Both the position numbers and the translations under genes were made by a program. Positions 1 through 5,912 of a stretch of DNA of 6,335 nt are shown here, one piece after another. The stretch is taken from NCBI GenBank assembly GCA_041609995.1, contig JBFIPU010000121.1:1-6335 (forward strand), in the 5' to 3' direction. Every line of letters begins with the position of its first letter. Position 1 is the first letter of the stretch. Source of the stretch: JABDOU01 sp041609995. Lineage in GTDB: Bacteria > Actinomycetota > Acidimicrobiia > Spongiisociales > SHLN01. The notes under the pieces are model-generated. The model was not told the DNA's origin. It worked only from the letters and a program-made list of their open reading frames with translations, and made no database searches.

Positions 1-1089
1 CAGCTCGACGATCGACGCCAGGTCGCTGATGCTGGCCGCCGGGACCAGATGGTCGATGTGGGGGAGGGCCGCCTGCATGCCGCGGGTGGCAGGCTGATAT
101 CCGGGCCGTCCGGCCAGCGGATTGAGCCAGATCAGGGCGTGCACGGACCGGGCAAGCTTGGCGGTGGCGGCTGCCAGCACCTCCGGCTCGCCGCAGTCCC
201 AACCGTCTGACAGCACTAGACAGATGGGCCCATGGCGCGTGACCCGCCGGCTCCAGCGGTGGTTGAACGTCTTGAACGCCTCACCGATTCGGGTGCCGCC
301 CGACCAGTCTTCGACGTTGTCGGAGACCATGGCGAGTGCCTCGTGAGGATCTCGTCGGGTCATCTCGCGCGTGATGCGCGTGAGCCGGGTCGAGAACACG
401 AAGGACTCCACCCGCCCCAGGCGACCGCGCAGTGCATGCATGAAATACAGGAAGGCCTCCGTGTAGCGTTCCATCGAGCCGCTCACATCGGCCAGGATCA
501 ACACGGGCCTGCGGCGGGGCTTCTTCGACTGGAACTCGAGGCGCATCAGCTCGCCGTCAGGCCGCGTCAAGTTACGCAGGACGCGGCGGAGGTCGGGCCG
601 CCCACCCCTGCGATCGGGGCTCCAGCGATGGCTGAGGGCGTCGGCGGGGCGGAAGCGCATCTGGGCGATGAGCCGCTGGGCGGCCGCCCACTCGGCCGGG
701 GTCATGTCGAGGAAGTCCCGGCGTGCCAGCCGCTCGGCGTAGGAGGCTCCGGCTTCGGCCTCAGTTTCTTCCGCCTCATCTTCTTCTCGGCCCTCGGCGG
801 CACGAAGGACCGGCTTGAGCTGGATGGCCTGTTCCTCGGTTATCACCTCGGGCACCTGTCCTCCGCCGAAGAACTCGGCGAAGACGGCGTCGAAGGTCTC
901 CCGGTCCTCCGGGCGCCGCACCGCAACAGCCCGCATGGCGTAGTAGTTGTCGGCTCCCTCCGACAGACCGGGGGCCTGCACTGCCCGGAGGAGGTCGGTC
1001 GAGGTGGCGGGGACCACCCGGATGCCTTCCTGGCGCAGACGCCTCGTGAATTCGACGAACACTTCGGCGGGGGGAGCGATGGCTGTCAC
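1..1089 (-). CDS. coxE: CoxE-like VWA-domain protein, 3' end beyond window
   Basis: The frame is open from a GTG at 1089-1087 to the left edge, giving 363 residues with no stop. CoxE-family proteins are usually near 400 aa, so probably only a short C-terminal tail is missing. A von Willebrand factor A domain fills the C-terminal half. Its metal-ion-dependent adhesion site is complete: DVSGSM at residues 201-206, the threonine of SGGT at 263-266, and the aspartate of LSDG at 293-296. The N-terminal half holds FVEFTRRLRQ-type helices, an acidic linker (about 101-112) and the motif RFRPADALSHRW. In Oligotropha CO dehydrogenase, CoxE works with the AAA+ protein CoxD and with CoxF in maturing the Mo-S-Cu active site in the cytoplasm. 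VWA proteins of this type generally act as substrate adaptors for a MoxR ATPase. The GTG overlaps the stop of the upstream coxD-like gene in a GTGA, which indicates translational coupling. Similar pairs also serve other xanthine-oxidase-family enzymes, so the exact client is inferred. Confidence 0.93.
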   Translation of the reverse strand, partial: MTAIAPPAEVFVEFTRRLRQEGIRVVPATSTDLLRAVQAPGLSEGADNYYAMRAVAVRRPEDRETFDAVFAEFFGGGQVPEVITEEQAIQLKPVLRAAEGREEDEAEETEAEAGASYAERLARRDFLDMTPAEWAAAQRLIAQMRFRPADALSHRWSPDRRGGRPDLRRVLRNLTRPDGELMRLEFQSKKPRRRPVLILADVSGSMERYTEAFLYFMHALRGRLGRVESFVFSTRLTRITREMTRRDPHEALAMVSDNVEDWSGGTRIGEAFKTFNHRWSRRVTRHGPICLVLSDGWDCGEPEVLAAATAKLARSVHALIWLNPLAGRPGYQPATRGMQAALPHIDHLVPAASISDLASIVEL

Positions 1090-1964
1090 GATATGAGCTG
1101 AGAGACCCCGGCCTCGGCCAGCTTGTCGATGTCTTCCTGGTACTTGAGCACGACACCCAGGGTCTCTTCGATGGCCTCGATGTCGAGGTGTTCGCGTTCC
1201 AACACGCCGAGGGCGGCGGCCCAATCGAGCGTCTCGGCCACCCCGGGCGGCTTGAAGAGCCCCATGCCCCGCAGCCTCTCCATGGCTCGCGCCAGCTCGT
1301 GGGCGAGGGTGGTGCTGACGGACGGGGCCTTCTTGGCGAGAATGGCGACCTCGCGTTCGAAGGTGGGATAGTCGATCCAGTGATAGATGCAGCGCCGCTT
1401 GAGCGCGTCGTGGATCTCCCGCGTTCTGTTGGAGGTGATGACGACGACCGGAGGGTGTTCTGCCTCGATGGTTCCGATCTCGGGGATCGTCACCTGGAAG
1501 TCCGACAGTAACTCCAGCAGGAAAGCCTCGAATTCCTCGTCGGCCCGATCGAGCTCGTCGATGAGCAGCACTGGCCGGCGATCACCGGTCGACGCCTCAA
1601 CAGCCTGCAGGAGCGGCCGGGCTACCAGAAAGTCCCGGGTCATGATGTCACGCGACGACACCCGCCCCTCCTGGGTCTCGAGCAGCCGAATCTCCAGCAT
1701 CTGGCGGGCGTAGTCCCACTCGTACAGCGCCTGGGCCACGTCGAGCCCTTCGTAGCACTGCAGCCGGATCAGCGGAGCGTCGAGCATGCTCGAGAGCACT
1801 TTGGCGATTTCGGTCTTGCCGACCCCGGCCTCGCCTTCCAGGAAAAGCGGTCGGCCCATTTCCAGCGCCAGGTGGATTGCCACCGCCAGGGGGCGGTCTG
1901 CGACATATCCCTCCGCGTCGAGGGAGGCGGAGACGTCGTCCACCGAGTCCGGGTTGTCTGCCAT
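1086..1964 (-). CDS. coxD: MoxR-family AAA+ ATPase, CoxD-like
   Basis: This 292-aa cytoplasmic ATPase has the full set of MoxR/AAA+ motifs. Walker A is GEAGVGKTE (44-52), Walker B is VLLIDELDRAD (132-142), sensor 1 is ITSNRTRE (176-183), the arginine-finger region is ALKRRC (187-192), and sensor 2 lies around GVAETLDWAAAL (241-252). Segments such as YEGLDVAQALYEWDY and DALKRRCIYHWIDYP are typical of the CoxD branch. In Oligotropha, CoxD is a chaperone-like ATPase needed for the sulfuration step of CO dehydrogenase active-site assembly. It is a complete protein of normal length. It is the first gene of an operon with the VWA gene, whose GTG start overlaps its TGA. The ATG at 1964 has no Shine-Dalgarno sequence, but a TACAAT hexamer lies 7 bases upstream, which suggests a leaderless transcript. 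A broader role as a MoxR chaperone for a related molybdenum hydroxylase is the main alternative. Confidence 0.95.
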   Translation of the reverse strand: MADNPDSVDDVSASLDAEGYVADRPLAVAIHLALEMGRPLFLEGEAGVGKTEIAKVLSSMLDAPLIRLQCYEGLDVAQALYEWDYARQMLEIRLLETQEGRVSSRDIMTRDFLVARPLLQAVEASTGDRRPVLLIDELDRADEEFEAFLLELLSDFQVTIPEIGTIEAEHPPVVVITSNRTREIHDALKRRCIYHWIDYPTFEREVAILAKKAPSVSTTLAHELARAMERLRGMGLFKPPGVAETLDWAAALGVLEREHLDIEAIEETLGVVLKYQEDIDKLAEAGVSQLIS

Positions 1965-1971
1965 CGGATCG

Positions 1972-1977
1972 ATTGTA
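1972..1977 (-). promoter_or_regulatory. Candidate -10 (TACAAT) for leaderless coxD transcript
   Basis: On the minus strand TACAAT ends 7 bases before the coxD-like ATG. A transcript from it would start at or next to the A of the ATG. No good -35 element is visible at 16-18 bases upstream, and there is no purine-rich ribosome binding site. This is motif reading only. Confidence 0.5.
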
Positions 1978-1998
1978 CGGTCCCGTGGTCCCTACGCC

Positions 1999-2032
1999 GC
2001 CCCCGGGGAGCAATTGGTGCTCCGGCGGGGGC
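1999..2032. repeat. Imperfect inverted repeat in divergent promoter region
   Basis: Two arms face each other between the divergent coxD-like and sulfotransferase genes. The outer arms are GCCCCCG (1999-2005) and CGGGGGC (2026-2032). The inner arms are GGAGCA (2007-2012) and TGCTCC (2018-2023), around an ATTGG loop, with a small 1x2 asymmetry between inner and outer stems. That makes 13 base pairs. The element lies upstream of both candidate transcription starts, so it would not be part of either mRNA if those starts are right. It may be an operator or a DNA structure. No T-tract follows on either strand, so a simple terminator is less likely. Confidence 0.55.
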
Positions 2033-2079
2033 CCGCTCTCAACCTGCTCGATTGTGGGAGAGGCTTCGCGTTCCAGGCA

Positions 2080-2085
2080 TAGTCT
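2080..2085 (+). promoter_or_regulatory. Candidate -10 (TAGTCT) for sulfotransferase gene
   Basis: TAGTCT fits the TAnnnT pattern and ends 6 bases before the ATG at 2092, as expected for a leaderless message. The purine run GGGAGAGG at 2055-2062 is about 30 bases away, too far to act as a ribosome binding site. The -35 region shows no clear match, so the call is tentative. Confidence 0.4.
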
Positions 2086-2091
2086 CAGGCC

Positions 2092-2892
2092 ATGCTGCCC
2101 ACGTTTCTCGTGATCGGTGCGATGAAGGCCGGCACGACGTCGCTCTTCCACTACCTCGCTGACCATCCGGATGTGGCGATGCCATGGATGAAGGAGATCG
2201 ACTTCTTCTCTGACGACACCAAATGGGCACGGGGGATCGATTGGTATTCCGGCCATTTCACGACCCCGGCCATCGGAGTGGGAGAGGCCTCGCCCAACTA
2301 TTCGAAGCGGCATCTGTTTCCTGCCACCGCTCAGCGGATCGCCGACACTCTGCCGGAGGTGAGGTTGATCTATGTGATACGCGACCCGATCGAACGGCTG
2401 CAGTCGATGTACGTCGATATGCTCGCCTATGGCGGCGAACAGCGCTCCATCGACGACGCCGTCATGGACGATGGTGATTATGTGCTCACGTCGTGTTACG
2501 GGTACCAGCTACAGCCGTATGTCGAGCTGATGGGCTCCGGCCGGATCCTGGTTGTTGACGCAGCCCGGCTGCAAAGCGATCGCCTGGACACCCTGGCGAA
2601 GGTTTATGCATTCATCGGGGTCCGTCCCGGCCACGTACCGGCTGAGCTCGACCCTGTCGCCACCAATCCCCGCGAACACAAGGCGGTGCCGACCGAGCTG
2701 GGCCGGCGCCTTTTGAGCAAGACCTGGTACGCCCGACGGGTTGCAGAAGTGCCCGGGTTCGGCCGGCTCCACGCCAGGCTGTCGACCCGGTCGCCGAGGC
2801 AAAGCGACGTGGTGCTCTCACCCGATATTCGTGCGCAGCTGACCGCGCGATTCGACCGTGATGCGGAGCTGCTGGCCTCGCTGTTCGCGTGA
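2092..2892 (+). CDS. PAPS-dependent sulfotransferase
   Basis: This 266-aa protein matches the Sulfotransfer_1 / heparan-sulfate N-sulfotransferase-like family, which moves the sulfuryl group from PAPS to a hydroxyl or amino group of a carbohydrate, lipid or small molecule. The 5'-phosphosulfate loop is GAMKAGTTS at residues 9-17, with Lys12. The 3'-phosphate site is YVIRDPIERLQS at 94-105, with Arg97 and Ser105. Other family landmarks are KEIDFFS (34-40), WYSGHF (51-56) and GEASPNY (64-70). The protein is full length for the compact bacterial type, and no signal peptide or membrane segment is visible. The acceptor substrate cannot be predicted. The gene stands alone, divergent from the coxD-like gene, and is followed by a perfect hairpin at 2900-2923. 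A SulP transporter 1.4 kb downstream could supply sulfate, but that link is only inferred. Confidence 0.93.
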   Translation: MLPTFLVIGAMKAGTTSLFHYLADHPDVAMPWMKEIDFFSDDTKWARGIDWYSGHFTTPAIGVGEASPNYSKRHLFPATAQRIADTLPEVRLIYVIRDPIERLQSMYVDMLAYGGEQRSIDDAVMDDGDYVLTSCYGYQLQPYVELMGSGRILVVDAARLQSDRLDTLAKVYAFIGVRPGHVPAELDPVATNPREHKAVPTELGRRLLSKTWYARRVAEVPGFGRLHARLSTRSPRQSDVVLSPDIRAQLTARFDRDAELLASLFA

Positions 2893-2899
2893 ACGCAAT

Positions 2900-2923
2900 G
2901 ATGGCCCGCCGAAGCGGGCCATC
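2900..2923 (+). terminator. Hairpin after the sulfotransferase gene, possible terminator
   Basis: GATGGCCCGC (2900-2909) and GCGGGCCATC (2914-2923) form a perfect 10-bp stem closed by a CGAA tetraloop, starting 8 bases after the TGA. No T-run follows. Its position and strength suggest a terminator of the tailless type often proposed for GC-rich actinobacteria, or an mRNA-stabilising 3' hairpin. Confidence 0.6.
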
Positions 2924-2928
2924 AAGAG

Positions 2929-2955
2929 CGGGCAGTCCACCGATGTACCTGCCCG
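2929..2955. repeat. Second inverted repeat, 7-bp arms
   Basis: CGGGCAG (2929-2935) and CTGCCCG (2949-2955) are perfect inverted arms around a 13-base loop. It follows the first hairpin by 5 bases. It could be a second termination structure or an operator for the downstream promoter. The arms are short and GC-rich, so chance is possible. Confidence 0.35.
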
Positions 2956-2974
2956 ACCCCAGCTTACTCGAATG

Positions 2975-2986
2975 ATTACATGTAAT
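2975..2986. promoter_or_regulatory. Perfect 12-bp palindrome, candidate operator
   Basis: ATTACATGTAAT is an exact palindrome inside an AT-rich stretch (about 2961-3021) that contrasts with the GC-rich surroundings. It lies about 30 bases upstream of an extended -10 element, near where an activator or repressor of the 176-aa gene would bind. It is not the CopY/BlaI type site, which has two bases between TACA and TGTA. The regulator is unknown. Confidence 0.45.
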
Positions 2987-3012
2987 TAAGAAATATCTAT
3001 TCCTAGTAATGA

Positions 3013-3021
3013 TGGTATGAT
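3013..3021 (+). promoter_or_regulatory. Extended -10 promoter for the 176-aa gene
   Basis: TGGTATGAT matches the extended -10 pattern TGnTATnAT. The -35 region 17 bases upstream (ATATCT) is poor, which is tolerated by extended -10 promoters. A start about 7 bases downstream would give a leader of roughly 50 bases before the ATG at 3081. This gene, unlike its neighbours, would have a leader and a ribosome binding site. Confidence 0.5.
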
Positions 3022-3048
3022 GTCGTTCCACCGTAGCCACCGACAGGA

Positions 3049-3074
3049 CTGGACCTCCCGTGGTCCGGAAAGGA
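3049..3074 (+). promoter_or_regulatory. Ribosome binding site with adjoining leader hairpin
   Basis: GGAAAGGA at 3067-3074 ends 6 bases before the ATG at 3081 and decides this start over the GTG at 3060. CTGGACC (3049-3055) can pair with GGTCCGG (3062-3068) around a 6-base loop, using one G-U pair. The stem covers the first two bases of the binding site, so it could modestly affect translation. Confidence 0.55.
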
Positions 3075-3080
3075 ATACGC

Positions 3081-3611
3081 ATGAAACGCAGAAGGATTCC
3101 GTCCTTCGATGTGGACGACGGTGCGGCCTGGTTCGCGGGCCGTTTGCCCGATGATTGGTTCGAGGAGCCTCCCACCATCACGGCCGATCGCGATGAAATC
3201 TTGGTGGTCGGCCGCCTGTCGATGCCCTCCAAGGTTCCGGAGGGCGAGAACGCCGAGACGGTTGCCGCCCGATCCCGGATCGAGGCATTCCGGGAAGACA
3301 CGCGCGAACAGCGCATGGCCATCGCCGCCGACGCCCAATACCGGTGGCGGCGGGTGGTCTCCTGGGGAGCTGTCTGCGGGGATGTCGAGGCCCACTTCAC
3401 GACCGCCGCCGTACCCGCCATGACGCGCCTGCGGATGGGTCAACGGCACGTGCTCGATACCCTCGTCGAATCTGGGGTTGCCCGTTCTAGGGCCGAAGCT
3501 CTCGCCTGGTGTGTCGATCAGGTGGGAGAACACCAGGCCGAATGGATCGATCGTTTGCGCGGCGCCATGACGGAGGTTGAGCGCATCCGTAATGAGGGCC
3601 CGGACGCCTAG
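3081..3611 (+). CDS. Conserved hypothetical protein, 176 aa
   Basis: No named domain is recognised. The protein resembles conserved hypotheticals of actinobacteria from memory, and the function is unknown. It is a soluble, charged protein with no signal peptide or membrane segment. Visible parts are a basic start (MKRRR) followed by IPSFDVDDGAAWFAGRLPDD (6-25), a probable strand DEILVVGRL (38-46), a long charged helix (about 57-89), VSWGAVCGD (93-101), and a C-terminal helical region. In that region LDTLVESGVARSRAEALAWCV (125-145) looks like the helix-turn-helix half of a ribbon-helix-helix protein, a similarity seen by eye only. The ATG at 3081 is chosen for its strong ribosome binding site; a GTG at 3060 would add 7 residues. 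It has its own promoter region with a palindrome. Its stop is 4 bases from that of the convergent DUF4291 gene. Confidence 0.85.
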   Translation: MKRRRIPSFDVDDGAAWFAGRLPDDWFEEPPTITADRDEILVVGRLSMPSKVPEGENAETVAARSRIEAFREDTREQRMAIAADAQYRWRRVVSWGAVCGDVEAHFTTAAVPAMTRLRMGQRHVLDTLVESGVARSRAEALAWCVDQVGEHQAEWIDRLRGAMTEVERIRNEGPDA

Positions 3612-3615
3612 GCCT

Positions 3616-4209
3616 TCAGGCCACCATGCCCAGATGTTCGCGAAGGCTGTTTCGCAACGGATAGGGATGTTCCTGCGGAAGGCGCGAGGCTGCGTCCTCG
3701 ACGTGGCCGTCGAGGACGAGCTGGTGAATGCTCCACACGTGAGGCGTCACGTCCTCGATCCCGGTGATGAACTCGGCAAGGAATCGTTTCCGGGCGTCAA
3801 GCGCCAGCCCGAGCCGGATCGAGAGCCAGCCGGCCGGCTCGCCGGTGACGGCGATCGCCTGATCCCATTGAATCCGCACGGGGCTGTGCGCCACCGCCCG
3901 TTCCCATTGCGCTTGGGTCCCGTAGCGTTGAGGGTCGAACACGCCGGGGGCGGCGTTCGCCAGGATCCATTCGAAGCCTTCCCGTTGTAAGTTCAACGCC
4001 AGGATCCGGTGCTGGCCCTCCTTCATCGCCCACTCCGAGTCGCGCATGGCGTCGAGGAACGCAGTAGTGATCCACAAATTGCCGGCGGACCGCCGCGGCA
4101 AGATCAAACGACCGGCTGCCACGGATGCCTCAGCCACGTCAGGCCTATGGCCCTGGTAGACGGTTACCAGATCGTGGTTGAACCGGGCGCGAACCTGGAA
4201 CGCACTCAT
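3616..4209 (-). CDS. DUF4291 family protein
   Basis: This 197-aa protein matches the DUF4291 family, which has no established biochemical function. Recognisable pieces are the opening QVRARFNHDLVTVYQGHRPDVAEASVAAGRL (5-35), WAMKEGQHRILALNLQREGFEWIL (60-83), VRIQWDQ (111-117), LSIRLGL (129-135) and IEDVTPHVWSIHQLV (151-165). The family's usual RMTWIKPSFLWMMYRS segment is diverged here to a stretch around NLWITTAFLDAMRDS (44-58). The ATG at 4209 is chosen because it begins right before the family's conserved start. Further in-frame ATGs at 4260 and 4389 add non-conserved residues, and the last overlaps the divergent SulP gene. No ribosome binding site is obvious before 4209. The ATG at 4260 would add an ECRKCRW segment with a CxxC pair and cannot be excluded. 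No operon partner is visible. Confidence 0.85.
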   Translation of the reverse strand: MSAFQVRARFNHDLVTVYQGHRPDVAEASVAAGRLILPRRSAGNLWITTAFLDAMRDSEWAMKEGQHRILALNLQREGFEWILANAAPGVFDPQRYGTQAQWERAVAHSPVRIQWDQAIAVTGEPAGWLSIRLGLALDARKRFLAEFITGIEDVTPHVWSIHQLVLDGHVEDAASRLPQEHPYPLRNSLREHLGMVA

Positions 4210-4284
4210 GGGACGCTTATCGGCCGAAACCCAACGACACTTGCGGCATTCTTGAGTCATTTGGACATGCGGCCGGCTGGCTGG

Positions 4285-4309
4285 GGGCTCGCGACCTGAA
4301 CCAGAGCCC
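4285..4309. promoter_or_regulatory. Inverted repeat upstream of SulP -10, candidate operator
   Basis: GGGCTC (4285-4290) and GAGCCC (4304-4309) are perfect 6-bp arms with a 13-base spacer. The right arm covers the position where a -35 element would be for the TAGAAT at 4324. It might be a regulator site for the transporter gene or for the divergent DUF4291 gene. Short GC-rich arms make chance a real possibility. Confidence 0.3.
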
Positions 4310-4323
4310 GCAGGGGGGGCCAA

Positions 4324-4329
4324 TAGAAT
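4324..4329 (+). promoter_or_regulatory. Candidate -10 (TAGAAT) for leaderless SulP transcript
   Basis: TAGAAT is a close match to the -10 consensus and ends 7 bases before the GTG at 4337, which places transcription start at the start codon. The nearest purine run (4312-4318) is too far upstream to be a ribosome binding site. No clear -35 is seen. Confidence 0.55.
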
Positions 4330-4336
4330 CGGCGTC

Positions 4337-5887
4337 GTGCAGACTCTCGATCCCGTGCGATCCGAGCGGCTCTCCACGGGCGATGTCATTGCCGGCGTGT
4401 CGGTCGCTGTGGTCGTGATTCCGCAAGCCCTGGCATACGCAGAGCTGGCCGGGATGCCGGCCTATACCGGGCTGTATGCGGCCGCCTTGCCACCGCTGGC
4501 CGCCGCCTTCTTCGCCTCGTCGCGGTATCTGCAGACTGGGCCGGTGGCGATGACGTCGCTGCTCACGTTCGGGGCTCTTTCGGCAATCGCCGAGCCCTTC
4601 AGCGCTCGCTACGTGGGACTGGCCCTCGTTCTGGCCCTCATTGTCGGGGTCGTGCGGGTGGCGCTGGGTTTGGTGGGAGGGGGTGGCATCACGAACTTCA
4701 TGTCCAATCCGGTTGTCCTCGGGTTCACCACCGGCGCCACGCTGTTGATCATCGCCTCGCAGAGCGCTGTGGCGTTCGGCGTGGAGACTGCCCCGGCGGG
4801 TCTCAGGCAGCGGTTGTGGCACGTCGCCACCAACCCGGACGAATGGAGCCTGGCCGCCATCGGACTGTCAGTTCTCACGATCTTGCTGGTACGGGGCGGT
4901 CGCCGTATCCACCCGTTGTTCCCCGGGGTGTTGGTGGCGGTGCTGATCGGGATGGCGGTGGGCACCATCGAGGGGATGTTCGAGCTCGTGGGCGACGTGC
5001 CATCCGGATTGCCGCCGATCTCTCTCGATCTGCCGTGGGGCGAGGCACCGGGCCTCGTGCTATCGGGAGCCATCATCGCCGTTGTCGGCTTTGCGGAGGC
5101 AACGGCCATATCCCGAACCTTCGCCGCTCAGGATCGTGTTCGTTGGAACGCCAGCCGCGAGTTGGTGAGCCAGGGGATCGCCAACCTGGCGTCAGGCTTG
5201 TCGGGGGGTTTCCCGGTCGGAGGGTCATTCTCCCGCAGCTCGATCAACAAGTTGGCGGGTGCAAGGAGCCGGTGGAGCGGAGCCATCACCGGCGTGGCGG
5301 TGCTCGCCTTCACGCCTCTGGCCGGAGTCATCTCTGGCCTACCGCGGGCGGTGCTGGGAGCGATCGTCATCGCAGCCGTGCTCCGATTGGTGCGGGTGCG
5401 GGCCCTGTGGCGACTGACCAACGTGTCCTGGGGCCAGGCGGCTATTGCCTGGGTGACGTTCATCGCCACCCTGCTGCTGTCTCCCCGCATCGACCTCGCC
5501 GTGCTGGTCGGCATGGGTCTGGCCGCTGGGGTACACATCTATCGAGAGGCGTCCCGGCTTCACATCAAGACCCATTTCGAGGACGAGACGCTCACGATGG
5601 AGCCGGAAGGGGTGCTGTTTTATGCGTCGGCCGACGCCTTTTCCCGGGCATTCGACGACGAAGTGGACAAGCATCCGACCGTGGAGCGGCTCGTCATCGA
5701 CTTGGAGGGCCTCGGCAGAATCGACCTCCCCGGGGCGCTCGAGCTCAAGACGTTCTTGTGGGATGCGGAGAACGCCGGGATTGCCACCGAGATCGTCAAT
5801 GTACCCGCCCACGCATCCGGCATCTTGGATCGCGTCGCGAGGGTGCTCGACGCCGCAGGCGGCCGACGGCCAGACCCGATCGGATAG
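4337..5887 (+). CDS. SulP family anion transporter with STAS domain
   Basis: This 516-aa inner-membrane protein belongs to the SulP/SLC26 family, whose bacterial members carry sulfate, bicarbonate or other anions. The signature VIPQALAYAELAGMPAYTGLY lies at about 27-47, followed by YLQTGPVAMTSLL (64-76). Hydrophobic membrane segments run to about residue 403. GFAEATAISRTFA (251-263), with Glu254, is the conserved core helix. RELVSQGIANLASGLSGGFPVGGSFSRSSIN (274-304) is the family's second signature. A cytoplasmic STAS domain follows at about 420-507, containing VERLVIDLEGLGRIDLPGALELKTFL (449-474); where many STAS domains have Asp-Ser or Asp-Thr, this one has Asp-Leu. The protein is full length, though slightly shorter than the usual 550 aa. 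The GTG start fits the -10 spacing. Substrate cannot be read from the sequence: sulfate is the family default, and bicarbonate is possible. Confidence 0.95.
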   Translation: MQTLDPVRSERLSTGDVIAGVSVAVVVIPQALAYAELAGMPAYTGLYAAALPPLAAAFFASSRYLQTGPVAMTSLLTFGALSAIAEPFSARYVGLALVLALIVGVVRVALGLVGGGGITNFMSNPVVLGFTTGATLLIIASQSAVAFGVETAPAGLRQRLWHVATNPDEWSLAAIGLSVLTILLVRGGRRIHPLFPGVLVAVLIGMAVGTIEGMFELVGDVPSGLPPISLDLPWGEAPGLVLSGAIIAVVGFAEATAISRTFAAQDRVRWNASRELVSQGIANLASGLSGGFPVGGSFSRSSINKLAGARSRWSGAITGVAVLAFTPLAGVISGLPRAVLGAIVIAAVLRLVRVRALWRLTNVSWGQAAIAWVTFIATLLLSPRIDLAVLVGMGLAAGVHIYREASRLHIKTHFEDETLTMEPEGVLFYASADAFSRAFDDEVDKHPTVERLVIDLEGLGRIDLPGALELKTFLWDAENAGIATEIVNVPAHASGILDRVARVLDAAGGRRPDPIG

Positions 5888-5912
5888 GGCCGCCCTCCGT
5901 CGTTCGCCATCG

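Noticed and set aside
232..1101. 289-aa plus-strand open frame opposite coxE
   Set aside because: It is a shadow of the coxE-like gene, which has intact VWA metal-site motifs on the minus strand. The plus-strand product has no recognisable motif.
1152..1166. ACCCAGGGT core inside coxD as a further copy of the 13-mer repeat
   Set aside because: It matches only the core, lies in coding sequence and lacks the flanking hairpin.
2975..2986. ATTACATGTAAT as a CopY/BlaI-type operator
   Set aside because: That operator has two bases between TACA and TGTA, which are absent here, and no BlaI-family regulator or target is nearby.
3060..3080. GTG at 3060 as the start of the 176-aa protein
   Set aside because: It has no ribosome binding site upstream, while the ATG at 3081 has GGAAAGGA at ideal spacing.
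2612..3533. Minus-strand open frames of 269 and 176 aa over the sulfotransferase end and the 176-aa gene
   Set aside because: They have low-complexity composition and no motif, and run across the promoter region and well-supported plus-strand genes.
3606..3622. Small palindromes between the convergent stops (GCCTAGGC, GGCC-TTCA-GGCC) as a terminator
   Set aside because: The stems are only 4-5 bp, overlap the coding ends and lack T-tracts; chance is likely in GC-rich sequence.
4210..4389. N-terminal extension of the DUF4291 protein to the ATG at 4389
   Set aside because: The extra residues are not conserved in character and would overlap the start of the divergent SulP gene and its -10 element.
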